Source of the DNA: Rugamonas rivuli | GTDB taxonomy: Bacteria; Pseudomonadota; Gammaproteobacteria; Burkholderiales; Burkholderiaceae_D | Length of the DNA stretch: 64,000 bases | Assembly (NCBI RefSeq): GCF_009380165.1 | Contig: NZ_WHUF01000002.1 | Span: 186,001 to 250,000, forward strand | Reading direction: 5' to 3' | Part shown: positions 1 to 9,737 of the stretch, piece by piece | Layout of the letters: each line of letters opens with the position of its first letter | Position numbering within the stretch: the stretch's first letter is position 1 | The notes under the pieces: generated by a model | What the model was told of the DNA's origin: nothing | Databases searched by the model: none | What the model saw: the letters and a program-made list of their open reading frames with translations, nothing else | Made by a program: the position numbers and the translations under genes

Positions 1-561
1 GACGTGTTCGGCTACGTGGCGGAATTCCGCAAGACCAATCAGACCACGCCGGTGGTGCTGATGGGCTATGCCAATCCGATCGAGCGCATCGGCGCGGCGA
101 CGTTCATCGCCAAGTCGAAGGCGGTGGGGGCGGATGGCGCCATCGTGGTCGATTACCCGCCGGAAGAGTGCGAAGAGTTCGCGGCCGCGATGCGCGCCGC
201 CGAGCTGGACCTGATCTTCCTGCTGGCGCCGACCTCGACCGAAGCGCGCATCGCGCAAGTGGCCAAGGTTGGCGGCGGTTTCAGCTACTACGTCTCGCTG
301 AAGGGCGTGACGGGCGCCGGCAATATCGACACGGTGGAAGTGGCTGAGCGGCTGACGGCGATACGCCGCCACGTGCAGTTGCCGATCGGCGTAGGCTTCG
401 GCATCCGCGACGGCGCCACCGCGCGCGCCGTGGCCGAGGTGGCCGACGCGGTCGTCATCGGCAGCCGCATCATCCAGGAAATCGAAAGCGCCGGCAAAGA
501 CAAGGCTGTGGCCGCAGTACAAACCTTCGTCACCGGCATCCGCACCGCCCTCGACGCCTGA
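1..561 (+). CDS. trpA: Tryptophan synthase alpha subunit (3' part)
   Basis: The reading frame is open from the first base of the window and encodes about the last 186 residues of TrpA, which cleaves indole-3-glycerol phosphate to indole and glyceraldehyde 3-phosphate and passes indole to TrpB. Visible family features include [10 protein letters not shown], the LLAPTS stretch and the GVGFGIRDG phosphate-binding loop; the C-terminus (IRTALDA) is complete. The N-terminal catalytic Glu lies outside the window. In Burkholderiales trpA normally precedes accD directly; here a small toxin-antitoxin module separates them. Confidence 0.97.
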   Translation, partial: DVFGYVAEFRKTNQTTPVVLMGYANPIERIGAATFIAKSKAVGADGAIVVDYPPEECEEFAAAMRAAELDLIFLLAPTSTEARIAQVAKVGGGFSYYVSLKGVTGAGNIDTVEVAERLTAIRRHVQLPIGVGFGIRDGATARAVAEVADAVVIGSRIIQEIESAGKDKAVAAVQTFVTGIRTALDA

Positions 562-592
562 CCTCCCGCAAATCCCGACCGCTCACCTTGAT

Positions 593-615
593 ACATAGTT
601 AAGAACTGACTATGT
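593..615. promoter_or_regulatory. Inverted repeat upstream of the BrnT module (candidate operator)
   Basis: A perfect 7-bp inverted repeat, ACATAGT at 593-599 and ACTATGT at 609-615, lies 15 bp before the GTG start of the toxin gene. BrnT/BrnA modules are known to repress their own promoter through the antitoxin, so this is a plausible operator; that role is inferred. Confidence 0.4.
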
Positions 616-630
616 TGAAGGGGAGCGGTC

Positions 631-906
631 GTGCGCTTCGAATGGGATGCCCGCAAGGCTAAAACCAACCTCCGCAAGCATGGAGTGAGTTTCGACGAGG
701 CGGTATCGGCATTTCATGATGGCCGGTCTAGGTCGTTGGCCGATGTCGAACACTCTGGTGATGAGGAGCGGTTTATTCAAATCGGCGCCAGCGACCGGGG
801 CAGGCTACTCACGGTGTGTTATTGCTATCGCGATAATGATGTCATTAGAATATTTTCTGCGCGCAAGGCCAATTCATTGGAAGCGCAACTTTATTTTTGG
901 GAGTGA
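631..906 (+). CDS. brnT: BrnT family type II toxin
   Basis: This 91-residue protein has the BrnT layout: N-terminal FEWDARKAKTNLRKHGVSFDEA, the central DEERFIQIG segment, and the C-terminal IRIFSARKA helix with conserved Arg and Ala. BrnT toxins are RelE-fold ribonucleases that inhibit translation and are neutralised by a DNA-binding BrnA-type partner. The start is GTG at 631, preceded by a GGGGAG ribosome binding site. The next gene begins 4 bases after the stop, as expected of a toxin-first module. Confidence 0.88.
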   Translation: MRFEWDARKAKTNLRKHGVSFDEAVSAFHDGRSRSLADVEHSGDEERFIQIGASDRGRLLTVCYCYRDNDVIRIFSARKANSLEAQLYFWE

Positions 907-909
907 GCC

Positions 910-1173
910 ATGTGCGAGGACGATATCGACATTTCCCGGTGTGTCCCGGTTTCAAATCCGTTTAGAGAATTGTTGACACATGAGCTGGCTCTGCGCTTGC
1001 CCAACGATACGATCAGCTATTTCCAGAAAATCGGCGATGAATTTGGCTGGCCAGCAGATCGAATAATTGAGTTGTATTTAAGGAATCTGGCTAGTACCGG
1101 ACACCGAATTTCCTTGGATTTGCCTATATTGGACGCGGAGCGTGCGCGGGAAGCTGTAGGGGATTCCTTCTAA
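910..1173 (+). CDS. BrnA/CopG-like antitoxin of the BrnT module
   Basis: An 87-residue protein immediately downstream of brnT. The C-terminal half (YFQKIGDEFGWPADRIIELYLRNLASTG) resembles the helical dimerisation/DNA-binding part of BrnA-like and CopG-like antitoxins, including the typical INLYLR-type stretch (IELYLRNLA). The call rests mainly on position and on that helix; the N-terminal part is not recognisable. It probably binds and inhibits BrnT and represses the module. Confidence 0.6.
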   Translation: MCEDDIDISRCVPVSNPFRELLTHELALRLPNDTISYFQKIGDEFGWPADRIIELYLRNLASTGHRISLDLPILDAERAREAVGDSF

Positions 1174-1281
1174 AACCCCATCAATTTCATGACGAACCTT
1201 AAAAATTGTTGTACAGCAAAGTTCGACAGGGGGGCAAGAAACGGCTACACTTCGGCCACAAGTTAGCTGCAAGGAGAATTT

Positions 1282-2154
1282 ATGAGTTGGTTGGAAAAAC
1301 TGCTGCCCCCACGTATCCAGCGTTCCGACGCTGCCGCACGCAAGACCATGCCCGAGGGCCTGTGGGTCAAATGCCCATCCTGCGAAGCCGTCCTGTACCG
1401 CACCGATCTGGAATCGAACCTGCACGTTTGCCCGAAATGCGACCATCACATGCGTATCCGCGCTCGTGAACGCCTCGACAGCCTGCTCGACGCCGGCGGC
1501 CGCTATGAAGTCGGCATGGACACCCTGCCAGTCGATACGCTGAAGTTCAAAGACAGCAAGAAATACCCAGACCGCCTCAAACAAGCCATGGAAGCCACCG
1601 GCGAGACCGATGCGCTGATCGTCATGGGCGGCGCCATCATGAGCCTGCCTTGCGTGGTGGCTTGCTTCGAATTCGAATTCATGGGCGGCTCCATGGGCTC
1701 CGTGGTCGGCGAGCGCTTCGTGCGCGGCGCGCAAGTGGCCTTGGAACAGAAAGTACCGTTCATCTGCATCACCGCCACCGGTGGCGCCCGTATGCAAGAG
1801 GGCCTGCTGTCGCTGATGCAAATGGCGAAAACCACCGCCATGCTGACCAAGCTGTCCGACAAGAAGCTGCCGTTCATCAGCGTGCTGACCGACCCGACCA
1901 TGGGCGGCGTGTCCGCATCGTTCGCCTTCATGGGTGACGTCGTGATCGCCGAGCCGAAAGCGCTGATCGGCTTCGCCGGCCCGCGCGTGATCGAAAACAC
2001 CGTGCGCGAAAAACTGCCGGAAGGCTTCCAGCGTGCCGAGTTCCTCGTCACCAAGGGCGCCGTCGACATGATCGTCGACCGCCGCAAGATGCGCGAAGAA
2101 ATCGCCCGTCTGATGGCCCTGCTGCAAAATCAAGCGGTGGAAGTGCTGGCCTAA
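1282..2154 (+). CDS. accD: Acetyl-CoA carboxylase carboxyltransferase subunit beta
   Basis: The 290-residue AccD carries the N-terminal four-cysteine zinc ribbon (CPSC at about residues 33-36 and CPKC at 52-55) and the carboxyltransferase crotonase fold with [14 protein letters not shown] and the [12 protein letters not shown] region. With AccA it transfers carboxyl from biotin to acetyl-CoA, the first step of fatty acid synthesis. The ATG at 1282 has a good AAGGAG site 8 bases upstream. folC follows, the usual Burkholderiales order. Confidence 0.98.
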   Translation: MSWLEKLLPPRIQRSDAAARKTMPEGLWVKCPSCEAVLYRTDLESNLHVCPKCDHHMRIRARERLDSLLDAGGRYEVGMDTLPVDTLKFKDSKKYPDRLKQAMEATGETDALIVMGGAIMSLPCVVACFEFEFMGGSMGSVVGERFVRGAQVALEQKVPFICITATGGARMQEGLLSLMQMAKTTAMLTKLSDKKLPFISVLTDPTMGGVSASFAFMGDVVIAEPKALIGFAGPRVIENTVREKLPEGFQRAEFLVTKGAVDMIVDRRKMREEIARLMALLQNQAVEVLA

Positions 2155-2236
2155 AAGCAGCGACTTCCTCACGCAACGGCGCGCAATCGGCTATCATGCC
2201 GGCCTGCGCGCCGTTTTTCATTTCTGAGCCATCATC

Positions 2237-3526
2237 ATGTCGAACCTCCCAACTACTTTGCCTGCCTGGCTTGCGCTGCTTGAATCGCGCCATGCCGAAA
2301 CCGTCATCAACATGGGCCTGGACCGCGTACTCGCCGTCAAGGAGCGTCTGCAGCTGAGCTTCAGCTGCCCCGTCATCATGGTGGCCGGCACCAACGGCAA
2401 GGGTTCGACCTGCGCCATGCTGGAATCGGTGCTGATGCGCGCCGGCTACAAGGTCGGCCTGTACATCAAGCCGCACTTCCTGGACTTTAACGAGCGCGCC
2501 CGCATCAACGGCGAGCTGGCCAGCGACGAAGTGCTGGTGGCCGCCTTCAACGCGGTCGAGGCCGTGCGCGGCGATACCCCGCTGACCTATTTCGAATTCA
2601 CCACGCTGGCCATCATGCATCTGATCGCGGGCGCCGGCATGGATGTCGCGATTTTGGAAGTGGGCCTGGGCGGCCGCCTGGATGCGGTCAACATCGTCGA
2701 TGCCGATGTCGCCATCGTCACCAGCGTCGACATCGACCACACCGACTACCTGGGCGACACCCGCGAAGCGATCGGCTTCGAGAAGGCCGGCATCTTCCGC
2801 GCCGGTAAAACCGCGATCTGCTCGGACCCGGTGCCGCCGCAGTCGCTGATCGACCACGCCAACGCCATCGGTGCCGACCTGTGGCTGATGGGCCGCGATT
2901 TCAACTATTCCGGCGACAAGCAGCAGTGGAACTACGGCGGCCGCTCGCAGCGCCGCAATTCGCTGGCCTACCCGAGCCTGCGCGGCGCCAACCAGATCCT
3001 CAACGCCTCGGCCGTGCTGGCCGCGCTGGAAGCGCTGAAGCTGGAATTGCCGGTGGGCGCGCAGGAAGTGCGCACCGGCCTGGTGACGGTGGAACTGCCG
3101 GGCCGCTTCCAGGTGCTGCCTGGCCGCCCGACCGTGATCCTGGACGTGGCGCACAATCCGCACGCGGCCTCGGCGCTGAACCAGAACCTCGGCAACATGG
3201 GCTTCCACCCCTACACCTACGCGGTGTTCGGCTCCATGCACGACAAGGATATCGACGGCGTGATCGCCGCCATGTCCGAGCATGTGGACCACTGGTGCCT
3301 GGCCACGCTGCCGTCGCCGCGCTCTGCCAGCGCCTCGGAACTGGCGGCCAAGGTGCAGATCGTGCAGGAAGAAAAGGCCGAGCGCACCATCAATATCTTC
3401 GACGATCCAGCCGCCGCGTATGCAAATGCGATCAGCCGAGCCGGGGAGAATGATAGAATTGTGGTCTTTGGATCTTTCCTCACGGTCGCCGGCGTCATGG
3501 CGGCGCGAAAATCCGCATTCCATTGA
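2237..3526 (+). CDS. folC: Bifunctional folylpolyglutamate synthase / dihydrofolate synthase
   Basis: This 429-residue Mur-ligase-family enzyme adds glutamate to dihydropteroate and extends the polyglutamate tail of folates. The ATP-binding loop GTNGKGST is at about residues 54-61. The family segments YFEFTTLAI, EVGLGGRLDA, TSVDIDHTDYLG, and in the C-terminal domain DVAHNPHA and FGSMHDKD are all present. The length is typical. The SPOR protein starts 23 bases after the stop, suggesting co-transcription. Confidence 0.97.
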   Translation: MSNLPTTLPAWLALLESRHAETVINMGLDRVLAVKERLQLSFSCPVIMVAGTNGKGSTCAMLESVLMRAGYKVGLYIKPHFLDFNERARINGELASDEVLVAAFNAVEAVRGDTPLTYFEFTTLAIMHLIAGAGMDVAILEVGLGGRLDAVNIVDADVAIVTSVDIDHTDYLGDTREAIGFEKAGIFRAGKTAICSDPVPPQSLIDHANAIGADLWLMGRDFNYSGDKQQWNYGGRSQRRNSLAYPSLRGANQILNASAVLAALEALKLELPVGAQEVRTGLVTVELPGRFQVLPGRPTVILDVAHNPHAASALNQNLGNMGFHPYTYAVFGSMHDKDIDGVIAAMSEHVDHWCLATLPSPRSASASELAAKVQIVQEEKAERTINIFDDPAAAYANAISRAGENDRIVVFGSFLTVAGVMAARKSAFH

Positions 3527-3548
3527 ACGCACAGGACTGAAATCACGC

Positions 3549-4619
3549 ATGGGCTTGTTCTCGAAACTCGGTAAAAACAAGCAAGAGACCGCTGGTCAAG
3601 ACAGCGGCTATTACACCAGCGCAGATGACCAGGACGCGACGGAGCGCGCACGCTCCAAGCGCGCCTCGTCGGCGGATGGTTCCGCCAAATCCCGCCGCGG
3701 CAAAGACCGCGAAGCGGACGACCCGGTGTTGCCGGAAAAGAAACGCGCACGCCGCCGCCTGGTCGGTGCGATCGCGCTGGCGCTGGGCGTGGCCATCGGC
3801 CTGCCGATGGTGCTCGATTCCGAACCCAAGCCGCTGTCGTCCGATATCGAAATCAAAATCCCTGCCAAGGACAAGCCGGCCGAAGCCGCGCCTGCCGCCG
3901 CACCGGTAGCCCAGAGCGCCGCGCTGGACAGCAGAGAAGAAATCGTCGAAGACGTCAAACCGTCCAAACCTGCCGCAGCCGCGCCGGTAGCCGCGCTGGC
4001 CGCCGCTGTGCCGGCCACGCCGCCTGCCATCGCCCCCATCAAGGTCGACACCACCAAGGCCGACGCCCTCAAGCGCGAAGCCGAGCAAAAGGCCGAAGCC
4101 AAGCTGAAAGCCGAAGCCAAGGCGGAAGCCATCGCCAAGAACAAGGCCGACAACGAAGCCAAAGCCCGCCAGGACGCCGACTACAAGGCGGAAATCGAAC
4201 GCAAGCAAGCCGAGGTGAAAGCCGAAGCCAAGGCCAAGGCCGACGCCAAGGAAACCGAACGCAAGCTGGCCGAAGCCAAGGCCGCCAAACAGGCCGAAAG
4301 CGCCAAGCCGGCCGCCGGCAACTCGGAAGATGCGCGCGCGCTGGCCATCCTGGAAGGCAAGGCCGCCGCCAAGCCTGCTGCTGCCGCCGAGACCGGCCAG
4401 AAATTCGTCTTGCAAGTGGCCGCGCTGAGCGACCAGGGCAAGGTGGACGAGCTGCGCGACAAGTTGAAGAAAGCCGGCATCAGCTCCTTCACGCAAAAGA
4501 CGCCGTCCGGCGACATCACCCGCGTGCGCGTGGGGCCGTTCACCAACAAGGATGAAGCCGAAAAAGTACGGGCCAAGCTGACCGCGATGGGCCTGAGCGG
4601 CCGTCTCGAAACCGTTTGA
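3549..4619 (+). CDS. SPOR-domain inner-membrane protein (DedD-like)
   Basis: The chosen ATG (3549, MGLFSKLGKN) sits just after folC and gives 356 residues. There is a charged cytoplasmic segment, one membrane helix (about residues 72-90, LVGAIALALGVAIGLPMVL), a long Ala/Lys/Glu-rich periplasmic stretch likely to be coiled coil, and a C-terminal SPOR domain (about 280-356, FVLQVAALSDQGKVDELRDKL to GLSGRLETV). SPOR domains bind denuded septal peptidoglycan, so a cell-division role like DedD is expected. Its place between folC and cvpA matches dedD in other proteobacteria. Confidence 0.9.
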   Translation: MGLFSKLGKNKQETAGQDSGYYTSADDQDATERARSKRASSADGSAKSRRGKDREADDPVLPEKKRARRRLVGAIALALGVAIGLPMVLDSEPKPLSSDIEIKIPAKDKPAEAAPAAAPVAQSAALDSREEIVEDVKPSKPAAAAPVAALAAAVPATPPAIAPIKVDTTKADALKREAEQKAEAKLKAEAKAEAIAKNKADNEAKARQDADYKAEIERKQAEVKAEAKAKADAKETERKLAEAKAAKQAESAKPAAGNSEDARALAILEGKAAAKPAAAAETGQKFVLQVAALSDQGKVDELRDKLKKAGISSFTQKTPSGDITRVRVGPFTNKDEAEKVRAKLTAMGLSGRLETV

Positions 4620-4637
4620 TCCAGCAGGCTGCCCGAC

Positions 4638-5126
4638 GTGACGATCTTTGATTACCTGGTGATTTTTGTATTGGTCGCGTCGGTCATCATCAGCATGATG
4701 CGCGGCCTGGTGAAGGAAGTGTTGTCGTTGGCAAGCTGGGTGGTGGCCTTCGTGGTCGCCAACGCCTACGCCGCCGCGCTGGCGCAGATGCTGCCGCCGG
4801 TGGTGCCGGGCGAGGTGCTGCGCCTGATCCTGGCTTTTATCGCGCTGTTCATCGGCGTACGGATTTTGATGGGCCTGCTGGCCATGGCGCTGGGCGCCTT
4901 GCTCGATGCCGGCGGCCTCAGCCTGGTGGATCGCGCGCTGGGCATGGTGTTCGGCTTCGGCCGCGGCCTTGTCATTGTGCTGGCCGGTGTCATCCTGTGT
5001 GGGATGACGTCGATACCGCAACAAGCATTCTGGAAGGATGCGCTATTGAGTCCGCTCGCGGAGACCGGAGCGCATACGGTGAAAGCCTTTCTTCCCGCTG
5101 CCATGGCGCAGCATGTGAATTTTTGA
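4638..5126 (+). CDS. cvpA: CvpA family membrane protein
   Basis: A 162-residue protein with four predicted membrane helices, beginning with a GTG codon. It matches CvpA in its N-terminal FDYLVIFVLVASVIISMMRGLVKE segment and in VDRALGMVFGFGRGL. CvpA homologues are linked to colicin V export and envelope homeostasis in enterobacteria; the exact molecular role is unsettled. It directly precedes purF, the classical cvpA-purF pair. Confidence 0.93.
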   Translation: MTIFDYLVIFVLVASVIISMMRGLVKEVLSLASWVVAFVVANAYAAALAQMLPPVVPGEVLRLILAFIALFIGVRILMGLLAMALGALLDAGGLSLVDRALGMVFGFGRGLVIVLAGVILCGMTSIPQQAFWKDALLSPLAETGAHTVKAFLPAAMAQHVNF

Positions 5127-5165
5127 ATTCTTTAAATCTGTAGCACCAAGTCCAGGAGCAACATC

Positions 5166-6689
5166 ATGTGTGGCATCGTCGGCGTCGTATCCCATCAACC
5201 TGTCAATCAACTGCTGTATGACGCATTGCTGCTGCTGCAGCACCGCGGCCAGGATGCGGCAGGTATCGCGACCAATCACAGCAGCATGTTCGCCATGCAC
5301 AAGGCCAACGGCCTCGTTCGTGACGTTTTCCGTACCCGTAACATGCGTACGCTGCAAGGCAATTCCGGCATCGGTCACTGCCGCTATCCAACCGCCGGCT
5401 CGTCGAGCGAGGAAGAAGCGCAACCGTTCTACGTCAACGCCCCGTTCGGCATCACGCTGGCGCACAACGGCAACCTGACCAACTGGGAACAGCTCAAAAA
5501 AGAAATGTTCCAGAACGACCGCCGCCACATCAACACCGATTCCGATTCGGAAGTGTTGCTGAACGTGCTGGCCCACGAAATCCAGAAAGCCACCACCGGC
5601 ATCTCGATCGACGCCGACACCATCTTCGAAGCCGTGACCGTGCTGCATCGCCGCGTGCGTGGCGGCTACGCTGCCGTGGCGCAGATCGCCGGCGTCGGCC
5701 TGCTGGCCTTCCGCGATCCGTTCGGCATTCGTCCGCTGTGCCTGGGCATCAATGAAACCGAGCAGGGCGCCGAGTACCTGATCGCTTCCGAGTCCGTGGC
5801 GCTGGAAGGCATGGGCTTCCGCTTCGTGCGCGACATCGCGCCGGGCGAGGCCGTCTTCATCGACGCCGACAAGCAGCTGCATTCGCGCCAGTGCGCCGAC
5901 AACCCGTCGCTGAACCCTTGCGTGTTCGAGTTCGTCTACCTGGCTCGTCCTGATTCGGTGATCGACGGCGCGTCCGTCTACGCCACCCGCCTGAAAATGG
6001 GCGAGTACCTGGCCGAGAAGATCAAGCGCGAATTCAAGGATGGCGAGATCGATGTCGTCATGCCGATTCCGGATTCGTCGCGTCCTGCCGCGATCCAGCT
6101 GGCGCTGGCGCTGAACGTGGAATACCGCGAAGGCTTCATCAAGAACCGCTACATCGGCCGTACCTTCATCATGCCGGGCCAGGCTGCGCGCAAGAAGTCC
6201 GTGCGCCAGAAACTGAACGCCATCGCTTCCGAGTTCAAGGACAAGGTCGTGCTGCTGGTGGATGACTCCATCGTGCGCGGCACCACCAGCCGCGAGATCG
6301 TGCAGATGGCGCGCGAAGCCGGCGCCAAGAAGGTGATCTTCGCTTCGGCGGCGCCACCGGTGATCTTCCCTAACGTGTACGGCATCGACATGCCTACCCG
6401 TGACGAGCTGATCGCCTACGGCCGCAGCACCGAGGAAGTCTGCCGCGAGATCACCGCCGATCACCTGGTCTACCAGGATATCGACGCGTTGAAGCGCGCC
6501 ATCTCGGACGTCAACCCGGCGTTGAAGAACTTCGAGGCTTCGTGTTTCGACGGCGTCTACGTCACCGGCGACATCTCCAAGGACTACCTGGACAAGCTGG
6601 AATACGCGCGTCATCATCCGAAGGCCGCCGGCCCCGAAGATGCGGGCCGCTCGCAACTGAATCTGAATCTCGCGACCGCCGAAGGCTGA
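5166..6689 (+). CDS. purF: Amidophosphoribosyltransferase
   Basis: This 507-residue enzyme makes 5-phosphoribosylamine from PRPP and glutamine, the first committed step of purine synthesis. The N-terminal MCGIVGVV exposes the nucleophilic Cys after Met removal. The glutaminase domain shows GIGHCRYPT and AHNGNLTN. The phosphoribosyltransferase domain contains the PRPP loop [15 protein letters not shown] at about residues 361-375. A CCAGGAGC ribosome binding site precedes the ATG, and a strong terminator follows the stop. Confidence 0.98.
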   Translation: MCGIVGVVSHQPVNQLLYDALLLLQHRGQDAAGIATNHSSMFAMHKANGLVRDVFRTRNMRTLQGNSGIGHCRYPTAGSSSEEEAQPFYVNAPFGITLAHNGNLTNWEQLKKEMFQNDRRHINTDSDSEVLLNVLAHEIQKATTGISIDADTIFEAVTVLHRRVRGGYAAVAQIAGVGLLAFRDPFGIRPLCLGINETEQGAEYLIASESVALEGMGFRFVRDIAPGEAVFIDADKQLHSRQCADNPSLNPCVFEFVYLARPDSVIDGASVYATRLKMGEYLAEKIKREFKDGEIDVVMPIPDSSRPAAIQLALALNVEYREGFIKNRYIGRTFIMPGQAARKKSVRQKLNAIASEFKDKVVLLVDDSIVRGTTSREIVQMAREAGAKKVIFASAAPPVIFPNVYGIDMPTRDELIAYGRSTEEVCREITADHLVYQDIDALKRAISDVNPALKNFEASCFDGVYVTGDISKDYLDKLEYARHHPKAAGPEDAGRSQLNLNLATAEG

Positions 6690-6698
6690 TGTCGCGCC

Positions 6699-6732
6699 CG
6701 GTGCGGTTCACTCCGCACCGGGCTTTTTTTTT
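6699..6732 (+). terminator. Rho-independent terminator after purF
   Basis: A 9-bp G+C-rich stem (6699-6707 with 6714-6722) and a 6-base loop are followed after one C by nine T residues (6724-6732). It starts 10 bases after the purF stop codon. Confidence 0.92.
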
Positions 6733-6744
6733 GACTGCTTGAAC

Positions 6745-7989
6745 ATGAACGACAAGAAAAACTACGGCTTCACCACCACCATCCTGCACAACGATCGCCA
6801 GAAGGGCATCGAGCACGGTTCGCTGCACAAGCCCATCCACACCTCGGTCGCCTTCGGTTACGCAGACGCGCGCCAGCTGGCCTCGGTATTCCAGGGCAAG
6901 GAGCCGGGCTTCCGCTATGGCCGCCAGGGCAACCCGACCATCTCCGCGCTGGAAGACAAGGTCAACAAGATGGAGCAGGGTGTGGGCACGATCTGTTTCG
7001 CCACCGGTATGGGCGCGATCGGCGCAGTGTTCCAGTCGCTGCTGCGCGCGGGCGATCATGTGGTGTCGTCGTCGTTCTTGTTCGGTAACACCAACAGCCT
7101 GTGGCAGACCACCATGGCACAGGGCGTGGGCGTATCGTTTGTCGACGCCACTGACGTCGCCAATGTCGCCGCCGCCATCACCGACCAGACCCGCGTGGTG
7201 TTTGTCGAAACCATCGCCAACCCGCGCACGCAAGTGGCGGACCTGAAGCGCATCGGTGAGCTGTGCCAGCAGCGCGGCATCCTCTACATCGTCGACAACA
7301 CGATGACCACGCCTTACCTGTTCCGTCCGAAATCGGTTGGGGCAGGGCTGGTGGTCAACGCGCTGACCAAGTCCATCGGCGGCCACGGCAATGCGCTGGG
7401 CGGCAGCCTGACCGATACCGGCGCCTACGACTGGACCCGCTTCCCCAACATCTACGAGAACTACAAGAAAGCCGCGCCGCTGCAATGGGGGCTGGCGCAG
7501 ATCCGCGCCAAGGGCTTGCGCGACTTCGGTTCCTCTTTGGCGCCGGAAGCGGCCCACCACATCGCCGTCGGCGCCGAGACGCTGGCGTTGCGCATGGAAC
7601 GCACCAGCGCCAATGCGCTGGCGCTGGCCAAGCTGCTGGAATCGGACGAGCGCGTGGCGGCCGTCTACTATCCCGGCCTGGCCTCGCACCCGCAGCACGC
7701 GATCTCCAGCGAGCTGTTCCGCAGCTTCGGCTCGCTGCTGAGCTTTGAGCTGAAGGACGGCATCGACTGCTTCGATTTCCTGAATCGCCTGAAGCTGGCG
7801 ATCCCGGCCTCCAACCTGGGCGATACGCGCACGCTGATCATCCCGGTGGCGCACACCATCTTCTTCGAGATGGGCGCCGAACGCCGCGCTTCGATGGGCA
7901 TCGCCGAATCGCTGATACGGGTGTCGGTCGGCATTGAGGATACCGACGATCTGTTGGACGATTTCACCTGCGCCCTGGAAGCTTGCTGA
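6745..7989 (+). CDS. PLP-dependent sulfhydrylase / cystathionine gamma-synthase family enzyme
   Basis: A 414-residue member of the Cys/Met metabolism fold-type I PLP enzymes. Family marks are YGRQGNPT, the FATGMGAI cofactor loop, VDNTMTTPYLFRP with the PLP-contacting Asp, the Lys site NALTKSIGGHGNA and the C-terminal ESLIRVSVGIEDTDDLLDD. It probably condenses an activated homoserine with sulfide or cysteine. The exact substrate (O-succinyl- or O-acetylhomoserine) cannot be read from the sequence. Pseudomonads carry metZ after purF, but this protein differs clearly from that sequence type. ATG 6745 was chosen over an in-frame TTG two codons earlier. Confidence 0.9.
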   Translation: MNDKKNYGFTTTILHNDRQKGIEHGSLHKPIHTSVAFGYADARQLASVFQGKEPGFRYGRQGNPTISALEDKVNKMEQGVGTICFATGMGAIGAVFQSLLRAGDHVVSSSFLFGNTNSLWQTTMAQGVGVSFVDATDVANVAAAITDQTRVVFVETIANPRTQVADLKRIGELCQQRGILYIVDNTMTTPYLFRPKSVGAGLVVNALTKSIGGHGNALGGSLTDTGAYDWTRFPNIYENYKKAAPLQWGLAQIRAKGLRDFGSSLAPEAAHHIAVGAETLALRMERTSANALALAKLLESDERVAAVYYPGLASHPQHAISSELFRSFGSLLSFELKDGIDCFDFLNRLKLAIPASNLGDTRTLIIPVAHTIFFEMGAERRASMGIAESLIRVSVGIEDTDDLLDDFTCALEAC

Positions 7990-8049
7990 TCACCGCGGCC
8001 AGTTGTGATAATCTAAGCTTTCAATTTTACTAAGCACGGAGGAGGCGTC

Positions 8050-8544
8050 ATGAGAGCAGCATGGGTTCTGGCTTTGACCGTGCTGTCGAGTAACGCCTTT
8101 GCCGAAGAGCCGTCCCGCCGCCTGGCCCGGCAAGCGGAGATCGAGTACTACACCAGCCACTACGACGGCGCCGATATTTCCCTGGCCCGATTCGACTGCC
8201 AGCAACCCTACATTCCGATGCGTCCGGCCACGGCCAGCCGCGCAGCGGTGTCGCAGGCGCTGGCCGCGTGGCGCGCCTGCTACGACAGGTTCCTTGCCAA
8301 CTACAACGCAGCTCTGCCGGTCGGCAAGAGCATCCCCGCCGACCTGGCCGATTTGATGACCGACGATGAGATGAGCGCCGCGCAAACGCTGATGAGCCAG
8401 GTGTTCGTGCAAGTGGCGGACGACGCCAAGCGCCAGGCGGACGCGGTCACAGTGGCGGAGGCCGCGTGGGAAGGCCGGCGCGGCGACATCGCCTTGAGCG
8501 CGCGCGAGCTGCCGCACCTGCCGGTAACGGCCGGCAAGCGCTGA
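8050..8544 (+). CDS. Secreted protein of unknown function
   Basis: The 164-residue product begins with a clear signal peptide (MRAAWVLALTVLSSNAFA, likely cleaved before EEPS) and a strong GGAGGAGG ribosome binding site. The mature part has two cysteines (in FDCQQPY and WRACYDRF) that could form a disulfide, and a helical, acidic C-terminal half. I recognise no family. Location is probably periplasmic. It lies between the PLP enzyme and a beta-lactamase-like gene without obvious functional link. Confidence 0.75.
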   Translation: MRAAWVLALTVLSSNAFAEEPSRRLARQAEIEYYTSHYDGADISLARFDCQQPYIPMRPATASRAAVSQALAAWRACYDRFLANYNAALPVGKSIPADLADLMTDDEMSAAQTLMSQVFVQVADDAKRQADAVTVAEAAWEGRRGDIALSARELPHLPVTAGKR

Positions 8545-8618
8545 GCTGCCGCCGTTTGGCAGGAATTGACGCAATATTGTCTGTCCGTCGTGGCTAGAAG
8601 TTTGCTAGTCTGCGCGAC

Positions 8619-9734
8619 ATGACTATCCCTTTCCCCCTGAAGCGAATGCTGGCCCTGCTTGGCGGCGCGCTGCTGGCCGCCGCTGCGCAAGCGGCCCCGG
8701 TCAGCGACGCCGAGTTGCTCGCCATGATGAAAACCCGCGTCGATATCGACCACGCCGGCACCGGCATGGTGATCGGCATCATCGACGCCAAAGGCAGTCA
8801 TGTGCTGGCCTACGGCAGCCTGAGCGAGGGCGGGGCGGCTGTCGATGCGGACTCGGTCTACGAGATCGGCTCCATCACCAAGGTGTTCACTGCCACCATC
8901 CTGAGCGACATGGCCCTGCGCGGCGAAGTGAGTCTGGCCGATCCGGTGGCGCGCTACTTGCCGGCCGCTGCTGCGCCGCCGGCTTTCGGCGGGCGGCAGA
9001 TCACGCTGCTCGACCTGTCGTCGCAGGTCTCCGGCATCCCAAGCATTCCTTCCAACCTTGCGCCCAAGGATGACGACAATCCCTTCGCCGACTACACGGC
9101 GCCACAGCTGTACGAATTTGTGCACGGCTTTACGCCCTCGCGTGCGGCGGGCGAGCGCTACGAATATTCGAATGCCGGCGTCGGCCTGCTGGGCCATGCG
9201 CTGACGCTGCGCACCGGCGTCGATTACGAAACCCTGGTGCGCCAGCGCATCACCGGCACGCTGGGCATGAACAGCACGGCCGTCACGCTGACGCCGGCCA
9301 TGCGCCAGCATCTGGCCATCGGCTACGGCATGCCGGGCGTGGTCGCGGCCAACTGGGACATGCCGGTGCTGGCAGGCATGGGCGCGCTGCGCTCGTCGAC
9401 GGCGGACATGCTGAAGTTCGTAGGGGCGAATATGGGATTGCTGAAGACGCCGCTATACGGCGCGATGCAGGCCGCGCACCAGCCGCGTCACACGATCGAG
9501 GGCAGGGTAGGCGCGTCGGTGGCGCTGGGATGGCATGTGCTGGAGCAGCATGGCTCGCACATCGTCTGGCATAACGGCGGCACGGGCGGCTACCGTACGT
9601 ATATCGGCTTCGACACCAGCACGCAGCGGGGCGTGGTGCTGATGTCGAATTCGCACATGGGTTCGGACGATATCGCCAGGCGGGCGCTGAACAGCGCCTT
9701 CCCGCTCATCGTGCCGAAGCCGATGTCGATGTAA
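8619..9734 (+). CDS. Serine beta-lactamase / penicillin-binding-like hydrolase
   Basis: A 371-residue exported protein (signal peptide MTIPFPLKRMLALLGGALLAAAAQA) of the beta-lactamase/transpeptidase-like family. The catalytic triad motifs are visible: SITK (Ser-x-x-Lys, about residues 87-90), YSN (about 185-187, YEYSNAG) and HNGGTGGY in place of the KTG motif (about 317). This is the class C/AmpH/esterase EstB type rather than a classical class A enzyme. The substrate may be peptidoglycan peptides, an ester or a beta-lactam; sequence alone cannot decide. It converges with lexA with only 3 bases between stops. Confidence 0.88.
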   Translation: MTIPFPLKRMLALLGGALLAAAAQAAPVSDAELLAMMKTRVDIDHAGTGMVIGIIDAKGSHVLAYGSLSEGGAAVDADSVYEIGSITKVFTATILSDMALRGEVSLADPVARYLPAAAAPPAFGGRQITLLDLSSQVSGIPSIPSNLAPKDDDNPFADYTAPQLYEFVHGFTPSRAAGERYEYSNAGVGLLGHALTLRTGVDYETLVRQRITGTLGMNSTAVTLTPAMRQHLAIGYGMPGVVAANWDMPVLAGMGALRSSTADMLKFVGANMGLLKTPLYGAMQAAHQPRHTIEGRVGASVALGWHVLEQHGSHIVWHNGGTGGYRTYIGFDTSTQRGVVLMSNSHMGSDDIARRALNSAFPLIVPKPMSM

Positions 9735-9737
9735 GGC

